Positions 52,793-63,777 are shown, numbered from the stretch's first letter. The stretch is DNA of 64,000 nucleotides from Anopheles merus (GCF_017562075.2 NC_054082.1:57798779-57862778); one strand, 5' to 3'. Made by a program: numbers and translations. Notes: generated by a model not told the origin, from the sequence alone.

Positions 52793-54549
52793 AAGTTCTG
52801 GTTGTTTAGCTAGGCGTCTTTCTATTGTACTTAGCCTCTTCATGGCTATCTCTTTTGAATCACCTAACTTCTCGCAATTGGGTTTGAATGGAAGGCGAAC
52901 CCAAAATCTTCCATCAGCGTCTCGACGATGTGTCTCATTAAAGTGTGCTACAGTTTCATCGTCGTCTCGTGTTTGAACGTATTCATCACATGTTTCTATC
53001 TTATAGAAATTTGTAAGTATATCAGCTAGTGTATCGTTATTCGTTAAACAGAATGTTTGCGCTATTACTTGAACATTAGTATTAATGACTCCTCCAGCTA
53101 TCCATCCAAGCGATGTTTTGGTTAGTATAGGAAGACTCTTTCCCATCTCAAACTGATTAGGCTTAACCGGATTCCAAAACCATTCTGATCCGATCAATAT
53201 ATCTACCTTTCCTCTCATGTTAAAGGTAGGATCAGCTAGCTCGATATCGGTAGGAATATTCCATTCAGAAATATCAAATGATCTTTCAGGCAATTCGTTC
53301 GTGATCTTAGGAGTGATGAGCACATCAATATTCAACATACATTTTTCTATGCGTTATGCTATGTTGATATTCATATCTTGTAAAATACGCACTTCATTTC
53401 CATTAAAGCCACTTACTACGCAGTCAATATTTCTTCTTTTTTGAGTCATAATATTTGCCATTCTAGTCGTGATGAAATTAAGTTGCGATCCTGAATCCAA
53501 AAGGGCTCTACATGCAAATCGGTTTCCCGAATCATCGTAAATATCAACCATAGCAGTGGATAATAAAATTTGCCCCTTCGATTTTGGAACAGTGCTCGCA
53601 CTAAGAATTGTTTGTACATGTTCTTCACTTCTACTAATTCCTTCTGTTATAACATTATCTTGTCTTTGTTCCTTTTCTTGGGACACGACTAAGCAATTGG
53701 GTCGTTCAATCGTTCTATCAAATGGCTGTTTTCTTAGATCAGTATGTGCGCCTTGACAAATGCCACAAAATTTAACTGAGTTCTCAACAACGCCAACTGT
53801 CAATGCTTTAGATGCTTCACGTCTCTCATATCTTGCTACTACTGGTCTTTCTGGAAGTGGTTTTGCCATAAACAACGCTGAGCTTTGATCATCGATAAAC
53901 TTCAGAAATATGTCCAACTTCATCACATTATCACCTTCTTCGGCTTGCTTAAGACACCACAGCTGCTTTGTTTCAGGATCTAGCTTCTCTATAAGAATAT
54001 GTATTAGCCAAATATCCCGTCCTTCTTGCTTCATAGCCGCCAGTGCTCGTAGCACTTCGTCGGAAATATCATGCAATGATCGTAAGCCGCTTGCCGATGG
54101 TTTAACAATTGCCGGTTGCTTCATGAATCGATCGATATGTTTCACAGCTTCCTCTAACGGTTTTTCGTACCTCTGCCTTAGTTCTCAGCTAACAATTTGA
54201 TGGCGCCTGCACCATTTTGTTCGTTTCCTTCATTTTGTTCCGACGTTTTCTCTTCGGCAGCTCCCCCAAAACGATTATCAATTTTTAGTAAAGCGGTTTG
54301 CATATTTGATGTAATTTCATCGAATGTAATTTGATGATCCACAATATCCTTTCGATGCTGCTCGTTTTCGCACTCATCCACAATCGCTTCTTGCAATTCC
54401 ACATACTGCGTGGACAGGTCGTTGACTCTCTTCAAGCACACAGCAACGCTTACACTGTCGTATTCGCTCGCCACCACTTCCTCGACCTTTGTCTTGAGCA
54501 GCTGTACTCGTGCATATATCAGTGATCGTTTAATCAATAAACGCTCCAT
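52790..54549 (-). pseudogene. BEL gag and protease region, copy 3
   Basis: 54178-54549 encodes a 123-codon N-terminal part beginning MERLLIKRSL with coiled-coil character and ending in TAA. After the central deletion, 53354-54145 resumes with MKHIDRFMKQ and includes LLDSGSQLNFI; a TAA at 53354-53356 ends it, as in copy 1. 52790-53338 continues in frame through the position where copies 1 and 2 are frameshifted. Confidence 0.85.
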
Positions 54550-54622
54550 ATTACGGGCTGATATTTACTTTTCGTTGTAATTTATCACTTATTGCACCTT
54601 ATCCGGTTCGAAGGACCATAAA

Positions 54623-54828
54623 TGTTTGATGATATTTCAATTAAGTTCACTTTTATTTTATCTTTATACTTCACAGTTGCTATTTGCTTGAACCGCGTGC
54701 TTCGCTTTTTATCTTCCGTCTAACGCACACATACATTGTCCTATTGATCTCGCTGTCATAGCATCCAGCGAGGATGATCGATGTGCGTCTATAGCGGTCG
54801 GTGCACTACTCACCGATTACATCTAACA
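54623..54828 (-). repeat. 5' LTR of BEL copy 3
   Basis: 206 bp, reverse complement of 38734-38939; outer end of the right palindrome arm. It directly abuts the errantivirus-like fragment at 54829. Confidence 0.85.
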
Positions 54829-55009
54829 TGCCAACAACAAGGCCAATTATGGCCAATCACTTAACATTTACAAATAAACAAATAAACACATAAAGCTTTT
54901 AATCATAGTAAGCATAAACATTTATTAAAGCGAAAAAAAATTAAAACATTATAATCAGTGTTAAAGTAAGTGATTAGTAAGTGAAAAGATAATCATTATC
55001 ATAAAAGTT

Positions 55010-55901
55010 AAGTCAAACTGGAGGAATTAGTTCAATCATTACGACAATTCTCAGTCACAGTAAAATCTAAAGATAATGAGGAAAAACTAACAAATAATGA
55101 TATGGAAGCATTAGCAGGCAGAATTGCAGCTTTAGAAGCACGTTTTAGTGAAAGCAATGTCACGGATGATTTTCAAGACCCACCACTCTTTTTTACAAAA
55201 CAAGATGGTAGTGCAGTAGATCCCGAATCTTTCGAAAAAATCCCTGGAGTTGTAAAAGATCTCCGAATTTTCTGCGGTGACCCAAGTGAACTTAATAGCT
55301 GGATCAATGACGTAGATGGGATAATCCGACTATACCAAACTATACCTAGCCATAGTTTGGAAAAGCAAAATAAATTCCACCCAACGGTGAAGCCAACGAT
55401 GCTTTAGTAGCATCTAACGTAGGGATAAATTGGAATATGATGAGAAAAACTCTCATCACCTATTATGGAGAGAAGCGAGATTTGGAAACTCTCGATTTTC
55501 AACTTATGAGTGTCTACCAAAAAGGTCGAACTTTAGAAGTTTATTACGACGAGGTTAATAGACTTCTTTCACTTATTGCAAATCAGATACAGACAGACGA
55601 TAGATTTAACCATCCGGAAGCTTCGAAAGATATGATTGGAACATACAACAAGAAAGCGATAGATGCTTGTATCAGAGGTCTCGATGGGGATGTTTATAAA
55701 TTTATTTATAACTACGAACCAACATCCTTGGCAGCAGCCTACAGCTATTGCATTTCATTTCAAAACTTAGAGTGCCGTAAGATGCTAACAAAACCGAAAC
55801 ATTTTAACACACCCCCGTCAGCCCCCAGAAACCAAAAACCATTGCCCACACCTCATCTACCACCAAGAGTGTTCCAACACCTTGGTGTTCCAACAACGTA
55901 A
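55010..55901 (+). pseudogene. Errantivirus-like gag (broken)
   Basis: 55010-55407 reads LEELVQSLRQFS, then MEALAGRIAALEARF (coiled coil) and FCGDPSELNSWINDVDGII, the capsid N-terminal signature of the 17.6/ZAM-type group. A frame break near 55380-55437 separates it from 55437-55901 (MMRKTLITYYGEKRDLE to the Pro-rich tail), which resembles the capsid C-terminal region. No zinc knuckle remains. Confidence 0.7.
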
Positions 55902-55999
55902 GACCTCATTTTGCGCACCACCCACCGATTCAAAATTTTGCAGGAAATTTTACACAACGTCCTGTTTGGAATCAACCAACACAGCAAAGACCAATTTTT

Positions 56000-56548
56000 C
56001 AGCGCACAAGTTGTCGCGCTTTCAAAACTCTTAAGGAAGTTTTATCATCCGATGATGTTTTAGCATCCCCCGATTTTGATCATGATTTCATTTTAACTAC
56101 CGACGCTTTTGACAAAGCAATTGGAGCTGTTCTTTCCCAGAACATTAATGGTGTTGAAAAACCAATAACATTCATACCTAGAATACTATCAAAAACAGAA
56201 GAGAATTATGCTACAAACGAAAAAGAAATGCTTGCTATAGTTTGGGCTTTAAATTCTCTACGTAATTACATTTACGGTGCAAAAATAGTAAAACTAACAG
56301 ATCACCAACATTTAACACATGCAATGTCACCAAAAAATAACAATGCAAAATTAAAGCGATGGAAAGCATTCATAGAGGAACATAACTATGAGCTAAGTTA
56401 CAAACCTGGAAAAACCAACGTGGTAGCTGATGCTCTTTCACGCATACAAATTAACTCACTAACTCCTGCACAACACTCTGTCGAAGAAGATGATCATTCT
56501 TTTATCCCTTCTACCGAAGCTCCAATTAATGTTTTCCGAAATCAATAA
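56000..56548 (+). pseudogene. Errantivirus-like RT thumb and RNase H
   Basis: Opens in the connection to the RT thumb (LKEVLSSDDVLASPDF), then RNase H (FILTTDAFDKAIGAVLSQ, YATNEKEMLAIVWAL, LTDHQHL, VADALSRI). Two of the motifs carry the acidic residues expected. The catalytic RT core is absent because of the upstream deletion. Confidence 0.85.
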
Positions 56549-57734
56549 ATTTTTCAAAAAGGTTCTATTAGTTTCTACGAGTTTGTAAACCCCTTTCCTA
56601 AGTTTAAAAGACACACTTTCATAGAACCACAATTTTCAATCGATTTCAAAAAAAACAAACTTAGGAGATTCATGATACCTGGTATAATAAATGGCATATT
56701 CACTGATGAGCCAACCATGGGGATCATTCAAGAAACCTTTAAAAATCTATTCAATATATCAACCATCAAAGCAAGATTTTCACAAACTCAAGTTCAAGAC
56801 ATTTGTGATCAAGAACAACAGATAGAAGAAATTCATAAAATACATAACTTTGCCCATAGAAACGCTAAGGAAAATTCATTACAAGCTATAAGAAAAATTC
56901 TATTTTCCTTCTATGAGAAACAAGATAGAACAATATGTTAAAAACTGCTAAACTTGCTAAGTGGAAAAATACGAAAGAAGACCCCCTGAATACATACCAG
57001 TTATAACACCAATCCCAAGATATCCAGGAGAAATTGTTCATTTTGATATATTTGCGTATAATGCAAATTTTTTATTCATCTCGTCAATGGACAAATTTTC
57101 AAAATATTTGAAATTAAAACCAATTAAATCAAAATCCATAGCAGATGTTAAGGAAGTACTGCTACAATTATTATACGATTGGAATTTGCCTAGACAAATT
57201 ATATTTGATAACGAATGTACATTTGTATCGAACGTCATAGAGCAGTCCATACTAAATTTAGGTGTATCAATTTTTAAGACACCAGTGAATAGATCAGAGT
57301 CAAATGGACAAGTGGAACGTTGTCACTCCACGATCAGAGAAATCGCAAGATGTACGAAAGGTTTGAATCCAGACATGAGCCTTATTACCTTAATACATCA
57401 AGCCGTGTATAAGTATAATAATACTATTCATTCTTTTACAAAAGAGACTCCCAGAAAAGTGTATATTGGAGAGCAATCAGAAAAACTTTCATTTAGAGAT
57501 AGAACAATATCAAAAGAAAAACTTGAGAGTAAAATTATAAAAATATTTGAAGAGAAAAATGAAAAGATTAAAGATGATAGGTACCAAGATTATGAACCGA
57601 ATCAATTTGCGTATGAAAAAAATAAAACTATGAATAAGCGTGACAGTCGTTATAAGACAGTGGTAGTTAAGGAAAATCATCCAAAGTATGTAATAGATTC
57701 GAACAATAAAAAAATCCATAAAATAAATTTATGA
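56549..57734 (+). pseudogene. Errantivirus-like integrase (broken)
   Basis: 56549-56941 holds the N-terminal part (MIPGIINGIFTDEP, HNFAHRNAKENS finger region). A break near 56940 shifts the frame; 56961-57734 carries the core with D in HFDIFAYN, D in IFDNECTF and E in NGQVERCHSTIRE, all three catalytic positions present. A Lys-rich C-terminal tail follows. The frame ends in TGA at 57732-57734. Confidence 0.85.
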
Positions 57735-57774
57735 AAAAAATAATGATATAATTATGATATAATTAATTTTCTAT

Positions 57775-58810
57775 TACAGAATCGCGTTTTTCACACTATA
57801 TGGTGTTCTACAAGCTAGCATAAATATTTTCGACTTAACAAACAACCCATTGGCTATTGTTCCGTTAGGGCTAGCAAAACTTAGGATCGGATACTTGAGG
57901 ACGATTCATCCAATTGATCTTACCGAACTAGAAGAGATAATTTCTAGATAAATTCTAGAAAATAGCACAAACAGTATAGGAAAATCCCCATTGCAAAGTT
58001 TAATTAATTTGAAGCTCGAAAAACTTAACGCCCCAGTTTCAAAGATTAAGCCACGTAGACTTCGAACGAAAAGATGGAACAGCATAGGTACCGCCTGGAA
58101 GTGGGTAGCTGGAAGTCCCGACGCAGAAGATCTAACGATAATCAACACCACCCTGAATTCACTCATCCTACAAAACGACGAGCAGCTATTAATCAATAAT
58201 GGTCTCAGCAGAAGATTCCAAGAAACAACCAATATTGCTAATCATGTTATCGACCTTCAGAATAGGATCCAAAGGGAACATCAAACCGAGATACAACAGA
58301 TCATTAAGATAGCAAACCTAGACGCGTTACAAGCCCATATAAAAACACTCCAAGAAGCCATACTAGCCGCTAAGCATGGGATACCGAATAGCGAGCTACT
58401 ATCAATAGAAGACTTAAACATCGTTGCAGAATTTCTGGCACAAAATGGCATTTATTATACATCAGTTGAAGAAATGTTGACACAAGCCAGAGCACAAGTT
58501 ACCATGAATTCATCACACGTGATATTTATGCTAAAGTATCCACGTCTATCCTATGAAACTTATGAGTACAACTATATCGACTCTATCATACAAAATGATA
58601 AGAGAATCTTAATAAAGCATAACTACATAATCCGGAATCTAACCCATATGTTCGAATTACCACAGCCCTGTATCGATCAGAGCAGCTTTGCGAAAGATCT
58701 GGAAAAGCCTTCACGCTGCATACGACAACTCGTACAAGGGGAGCATACAGAATGTATGTACGAAAAGGTGTATTCAACGGGATTAGTTAAACACATTGAC
58801 AATGCGAATA
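57775..58810 (+). pseudogene. Env-like frame of insect endogenous retrovirus (truncated)
   Basis: Follows a splice-acceptor-like TTTTCTATTACAG (about 57762-57774), as expected of a spliced env message. The start looks like a signal peptide (IAFFTLYGVLQAS). A TAA at 57949-57951 interrupts it. At 58063-58074 a furin-type RTKR site precedes a WNSIGTAWKWVAGSPDAED-like segment, the arrangement known in errantivirus (baculovirus F-like) envelope proteins. Helical heptads follow. It is cut by the MITE at 58811 before any membrane anchor, so it is non-functional. Confidence 0.75.
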
Positions 58811-59177
58811 CAGGCGGTCCTCGAGATACACGGTACCTCTTATACGCGGATTCGGAGATACGCGGTTTTCTAAATTTGACAATTCTTTGAGCAAATTGTA
58901 CTGATTTGACACATCAATTGTAAATTGCCAAATAATTCCCGTTTTGATTGAATGTTAAAAACAATTTCAAATTGTTTAAAACTGTTATATTCAGTCAGAA
59001 CCATATCAAATAATTCATAAAGTGACTAAAACCACCTTCTACCTGCAAAATTACACGAAAATTAGTGATATTTTGGCTGGAAATTCCGAAATTCGACTTA
59101 CGCGGAAATTCAAGATACGCGGTATTTTGCGGTCGTTTTCGGTCCCCATTAACCATGTATCTCAGGGACCGCCTGTA
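58809..59177. mobile_element. TA-flanked MITE with 25-bp inverted repeats
   Basis: 58811-59175 begins CAGGCGGTCC.GAGATACA and ends with the near-complement, with TA on each side (58809-58810, 59176-59177). The 365-bp AT-rich core has internal repeats of ATACGCGG and no ORF. It is a Tc1/mariner-type non-autonomous element. A relative starts at 63799. Confidence 0.85.
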
Positions 59178-59404
59178 GTACACATTGGTGTCCTCATCGA
59201 CGACATTATTTTGATCCAAAACTGGATTCTAATTAGTTCAGATTTGGTTTAGCTTACAATAAGAAATATTTTGAGTGCTTTTTAAAGTGCTTCAGTGCAA
59301 ATAACGAAGATTCTAAGATTGGGGCCCTTTCCGTTTCAAGTTCGTAGGCTGAAATTTCAGCCTGTCAGCTGTTTGCATTGTATAGAAGTTTTCGAGCAAC
59401 TATC
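59178..59404. other. Unassigned spacer
   Basis: No gene recognised. It may include the remainder of the errantivirus-like element just right of the MITE, but I cannot confirm a reading. A palindrome GGCTGAAATTTCAGCC lies at about 59348-59363. Confidence 0.35.
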
Positions 59405-59452
59405 TAAGGCGGCGCTCTAGCAGCAATCGAACACGACATCCGACACGAACAA
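59405..59452 (+). repeat. Left end of the TAAGGC(T/G)GCGCTC MITE family
   Basis: TAAGGCGGCGCTCTAGC then CAATCGAACACGACATCC, the same terminus as at 61987 and as the complement of the end at 59880. The rest of the element is replaced here by a GC-rich hairpin-bearing stretch. Confidence 0.7.
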
Positions 59453-59715
59453 ACCCTCCCGCTGCGCAAATTCGAGCAGTTTCCTGCGCAGGAAATGTAC
59501 CAAAATCTGCGCTGGTCAGCGCAGATTTTGGCCCGATCCCCGCGCGGGACTTCAGCGATTCCTGCGCAGGCCTGCGCATGGTTAGCGCCATCTGTTGGCG
59601 AAATGGACGAACTATTTATGGCGGTGGAGCAAAAAAAACGGTCAAAAAATTTAAAATTATTGGCGTCCATTTTTTCGTCCGCTTCTTCTCCCTCCCTTAC
59701 CCTGCCTTGCCTTAC
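59453..59715. repeat. GC-rich hairpin segment
   Basis: 59500-59531 is a perfect 15-bp stem with a 2-base loop (CCAAAATCTGCGCTG and its complement). CCTGCGCAGG palindromes lie on both sides (59483-59492 and 59561-59570). It looks like a small inverted-repeat element inserted in the MITE end; no coding. Confidence 0.6.
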
Positions 59716-59880
59716 CCTTCGCTCTAGCACCAATCGAACACGACATCGAACATGAAAAATGTATGGGATTTGACATGTTAGTCTTGTTTGTTTGTTTGTG
59801 TCTGACAGTGCACCTCCATATGATTATATGAGTTTGTTCGTGTCGGATGTCGTGTTCGATTGGTGCCAGAGCGCAGCCTT
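59716..59880 (-). mobile_element. Complete 165-bp MITE of the TAAGGCTGCGCTC family
   Basis: Both ends carry the inverted repeat (CGCTCTAGCACCAATCGAAC on the left, complement ending GAGCGCAGCCTTA on the right). The core has TTTGTTTGTTTG and a CATATGATTATATGA stretch shared with 61871-62093. No ORF. Confidence 0.75.
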
Positions 59881-60285
59881 ACTTGCGCTTCTGCCCGTGC
59901 CTTCCGCTGATTGGGTGTTGTGGTGTATGCGTTGATTCATGTATGTGCATTGCGGTTGTGTATTGTTATTGGTGGCTGTTACCATTTATTAATTGGTGTG
60001 TGACCTTGAGACGCTGTGGGAGAAGCTGGATTGGGATTTAAAGTGTTATCGGTGTATTGATGGTTTATTTTATTTCGTGCCGCTGCTGATGAGACCATTC
60101 GATGCCCCTGCCAATTGAGGGTGAAGAAGCCTATTTCAAACAAGCGTAGGAGAACATCTAACACTAATCTAATGTTTTTTTTTATTTGAACATGTTTGAC
60201 GCTTCAACGACCTTCTAAGCATCATGTAGCATAGTGTATAGTGGCAATAAAATAACTTTTTTTAAATGTGCAGAAATCTGTCTTG
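59881..60285. other. Unassigned, non-coding
   Basis: No recognised gene or repeat; GT-rich patches only. Confidence 0.4.
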
Positions 60286-60700
60286 AGTTTTTGGGTCGTC
60301 ACACACACGCACACACACAGCACGGGGAAAGTGACCGTCCACTCTACCATGCCCCCCCCCGGCCCTTTGGATGAGGATGCGCTACATGATAGCTGAACCA
60401 GCCTTTCTTCCGATAAGGTAGCCGTACTCGCTCGTGCGGGAGGGGGGGAGGGTTGGTGAAGGGTGGAGGGTGCGTGCTCGCGTGCGCGCTTTTGTGGGTG
60501 CGTGCTGGCGTGCGCGCTTTCGTGCGTGAGTGCTCGCGTGCGCGCGTACGTGCATGTGTGAATGTGTGCGTGCGTGCGTGCGTGTGTGTGTGTGCGTGAG
60601 TGCGTGCGTGTGTGTGTGTGTGCGTGAGTGCGTGCGTGTGTGTGTGTGCGTTCATGCATGTATGCGTGCGTGCGTGCGTGCGTGTGTATATGTGTGTCCT
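60286..60700. repeat. GT/GCGT-rich simple repeat region
   Basis: CA-rich tract at about 60300-60320, a C run near 60352-60360, a GGGA-rich patch (60440-60470), then about 230 bp of TGCGTG-type repeats (60470-60700). Long frames on both strands here are repeat artefacts (His/Thr/Arg or Cys/Val). Confidence 0.85.
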
Positions 60701-61085
60701 GAGAGACAACACAACCATTAGATTGGCACCACCATCTTTGCGATCGGTTCTGCTGTTGGGGGTGTTAAAAAGACACACGATCGAAGCAAACGTGCGTGTG
60801 ATATATTGCACATTTCTTTCCAATTAAGCTAGCGGATGCAAGTGGAAACAACATTATGAATTGAATTCATACAAAAGAGGATTCTGATTTTTTTATTACG
60901 GTGAGCGTATGGTGCTGCACCTGTCCGTCCAGAATCTGGTGGATTTTTGGCTTGGAGTCGGTATCATGACGCCGTGCGGCCGGCACTGCCTTGGAACGGG
61001 TAAGGCTCGGTAGGTTCATGTCCTTTGGTCAAGTGTATTCCGTGCATTTGTCGCGCCACGGCCGCAGACCCGGCAGCAACAAAGT
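60701..61085. other. Unassigned, non-coding
   Basis: No feature recognised. Confidence 0.4.
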
Positions 61086-61235
61086 CAAGACAAACTCTTC
61101 CCCGGTACGGATGGCGCTTCAAAGCTACGCGATCATGTTGGCCTTTTCAGGACTTGACGTACACGTAGCCGGATAGTCAGCCCTTGCTACGGCGGACGGT
61201 TCATACGCGGTTAGAACCCACGACGGGCATGCAGA
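61086..61235 (-). mobile_element. Degraded tRNA-derived SINE
   Basis: The minus strand carries GCATGCCCGTCGTGGGTTCT (B-box region near 61207-61230) and GGCTGACTATCCGGCTACG, aligned with the two better SINEs at 21612 and 25667. Tail and TSD are not identifiable. It is the oldest-looking copy. Confidence 0.6.
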
Positions 61236-61870
61236 TGTGCGGAATGATGGCGGTGCCGCGGGCCCACTCCTATCCTACGTGCAAATTGCATACTGCCACA
61301 CTGCCTCCTGCCCGATGCATACGCAGCAGGCAGGAGGAAGTATGCACCTCCACAACAAAAAAAACACCGTCATGAACCAGCGGCGGATCTAACGGTAGGC
61401 GGACTAGGCGGTCGCCGAAGATCTCTAGTCTGTAGTATGCCATATGTTTACAAGTGGACAGAGTATTAGCGACAAGGGCCCGCGGAAAGATGGTCGTTGG
61501 GGTCCCGTGGCTGGAGAATCATTTGAACTCATTGCGTTTTTTTTATTTGATTTGTGAAAATGCAACTTCTTCGCCGCAATGTTTGTTAACGGCTTGTTTA
61601 AGCACCATAACAGCTCGCGAGCATTGACCACACGCGAGAAAGAGATAGCGCTATGGAGGGAAAAAGCACGGACGACGGCTGACAGCGATTGGCCGTCTGA
61701 CGCACCAACACATCCAAAACTTCGATAGCGCGCTCAGGCGAGGGGTATGCGGCGGAGCCAGGGACGGGAAGCTCGACGAGCTGCTTGACTAATTTGCCGT
61801 TGGAGAGAAAAGGAAGGCATGATGAAATTCTCCGAGCGCCATGATTTCGCCTGCTGCTTTGCGCAGCGGG
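61236..61870. other. Unassigned, non-coding
   Basis: No gene recognised; frames are short and without family resemblance. Confidence 0.4.
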
Positions 61871-62093
61871 CTTATAATCATATGGAGGTGCACTGTCAGA
61901 CACAAACAAACAAACAAGACAAACATGTCAAATCCCATACATTTTTCATGTTCGATGTCGTGTTCGATTGGTGCTAGAGCGCCGGCTAAGGCTGCGCTCT
62001 GGCACCAATCGAACACGACATCCGACTCGAACAAACCCATATAATCATATGGAGGTGCACTGTCAGACACAAACAAACAAACAAGACAAACAT
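61871..62093 (+). mobile_element. Two partial MITE copies of the TAAGGCTGCGCTC family, head to tail
   Basis: 61871-61985 lacks its left end but has the right terminus. 61987-62093 has the left terminus but stops after ACAAACAT. Both share ATAATCATATGGAGGTGCAC and the (CAAA)n stretch. Together they equal the 165-bp copy at 59716-59880 in opposite orientation, joined in permuted order. Confidence 0.75.
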
Positions 62094-62629
62094 CGGGTCG
62101 AACACGTCAGTTGATTCTGTCTTTGATGTTCGATACTCACCTGTGCTTTGAATACCTTGGCTGTCAAACGCTTCTCAGCTACAGTAGATAGAATTCAATT
62201 CGGGACAATTTCAAGTTTGTTTTCGTATTTTGTCTCGTTTTATTCTTAAAATTCGCCTGCAAAATATTTTAAATATCGATCAATAATATTTGCAATGCTT
62301 CACAATCAATTTTAACATCAAATATACAGGTTTGAAACGTATTAAACTATTGCGTGTACATAATGCATGTGTATGCACTGTATGTGTTTCGCATGGACGT
62401 TTGTTTACATTTTTCAATATTAAAATTGAATGATTTTTATGTTATTATTGATGTGAATAACTAGTAAATTATTTGTTGAATCTTCCCCCTGCAGATGGAT
62501 ATTCATTTTAACTATGAAAATGCTACATTTTCGAGATAAAAAGATAGGCGTATTGCAGTGCATCATGACAGGTCTGTAAGACATCGAACAGCTGACAGAG
62601 CACCTATCGAACAGAGTCGTGTTTGTTTG
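62094..62629. other. Possible interior of a longer MITE relative
   Basis: AT-rich non-coding DNA between a left terminus (61987) and an isolated right terminus (62630-62661, GTTCGATTGGTCCCAGAGC). It could be the interior of a 675-bp family member, or unrelated sequence. Confidence 0.35.
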
Positions 62630-62661
62630 TTTCGTTCGATTGGTCCCAGAGCGCCGCCTAA

Positions 62662-63424
62662 GTGGGTATAATATACAGGTGGGATTATCCCAAGTTGTAT
62701 ACATTTAGAAGGCTGATTTTTTATCACTTCTGCTTCTGACTGAAGATTTTAACAGTTTTTTTGAGTATTTGTCAAGCCTCCAGAAAGCTTGTTTTAACAA
62801 AAACTCCCATTCTGTTAAAAAATGATATTCAAATTTGGTTTTAAAAAACATGCTATGAGACCACCTGGACTACATACACTTTGATTCTAGATTCCACCAC
62901 GTGATCTCGTTAATGCACCTTGGGGTAAATGTAAACAACACCGTGTTTTCAAGCAGGTACTCGAATCTAATTCTTGCTTTGAGGCTAGAATAATCTAGAT
63001 TGAAAATTGCAGGCTAGTTTTTTGTGTGGTTTTGTATGGAGTGTTTACATGATTTCAGCCTCCAACTGTCAAACTCTATACAAAAAACTGACTAGAATCG
63101 TGAAGGGCCCAATTGTTTGTGTATTAGGCTAGTCGTCAGAAAGCTTGTGTGGGGAAACGTTTTCTTCTTCTTCTTCTTCTTAGGGTGATGGGGTTTGTCC
63201 TCCTATGATGTTGTGGGCCACCATAATCAGAGGTTGACAATCTTGATTGTTAGAGAGACCTTGCAGTCTATTTCTCTTTATTTTTTTTGGTTTTTTTTCT
63301 CTTCTTTTCGTCTTTGGTTGTCACATCGTTTATATCAAAGGGTTTGATACTCAGATTGTTTTGTGTGTTTTGTGTTGTCTGTTGTATGTTGTTTTTGTGT
63401 CCGTTTTTTTAATTTGGTGTGTAT
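62662..63424. other. Unassigned; TTC microsatellite
   Basis: No gene. A (TTC)n run lies at about 63161-63180. Short inverted motifs around TCTAGATT occur at 62885-63000. Nothing else recognised. Confidence 0.4.
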
Positions 63425-63777
63425 CCGCGCGGCTATATGAGGTGAAATATACAGCGAAATGAACTATTTGACAGGCGAAATATCTGACAGGTACAGCTAA
63501 AGGGTTGGGGGAGACACAACATCCGCTTTCGAAATTCACTTAAAAATAATATCTTCTTAAGCAGAACATTCACTAATTGGAAGAAATTATGAACTGTTAA
63601 CTCAAAATTGACGAAGTACTGGATATTGAAGTTATTCAATGAATTTGGCTACGATTTTGTGCACGTTATTTATTTACATTGCACATCAGCTGGTTGCTGT
63701 GATGCTTTATTCGTCAGATATTTCGCCTGTCAAATAGTTCATTTCGCTGTATATTTCACCTTATGTAGCCTCGCGGC
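63425..63777. mobile_element. Foldback/MITE-like element with about 63-bp inverted repeats
   Basis: Perfect 48-bp arms at 63441-63488 and 63713-63760; with a few mismatches the match extends outward to 63425 and 63777 (CCGCG.GGCTA). The 224-bp interior is AT-rich and non-coding. No TSD resolved. Confidence 0.85.

Larger units (their letters stand above)
45797..54828. repeat. BEL palindrome: about 4.2-kb inverted arms with 0.7-kb spacer
   Basis: Left arm 45797-49959 and right arm 50652-54828 are the same BEL segment (LTR to integrase finger) in opposite orientations; spacer 49960-50651. The turn-around joins copy 2 (CAATTTTGG) to the reverse of copy 3 (GGTAAATCACCC) with a shared GG. Identity is high but not perfect; copy 3 has its own substitutions and indels. 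Confidence 0.9.
50652..54828 (-). mobile_element. BEL/Pao element, copy 3, inverted
   Basis: Reverse-strand copy from the LTR (54623-54828) to the integrase finger at 50652. It shares the central gag deletion and the early pol TGA (52790-52792) with copies 1 and 2 but keeps an intact gag start codon (54549) and lacks their 10-bp length change. It is therefore either a sibling insertion of the same defective lineage or an older duplicate. Confidence 0.9.
54829..58810 (+). mobile_element. Errantivirus-like Ty3/gypsy element, internally deleted
   Basis: Gag fragments (about 55010-55901), a deletion from the end of gag to the RT thumb (junction about 55990-56010), RNase H, integrase and an env-like frame follow in the order of insect endogenous retroviruses. 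No LTR of its own is visible: the left side abuts the BEL LTR, the right side is cut by a TA-flanked MITE. All frames are damaged, so the copy is dead. Confidence 0.8.
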
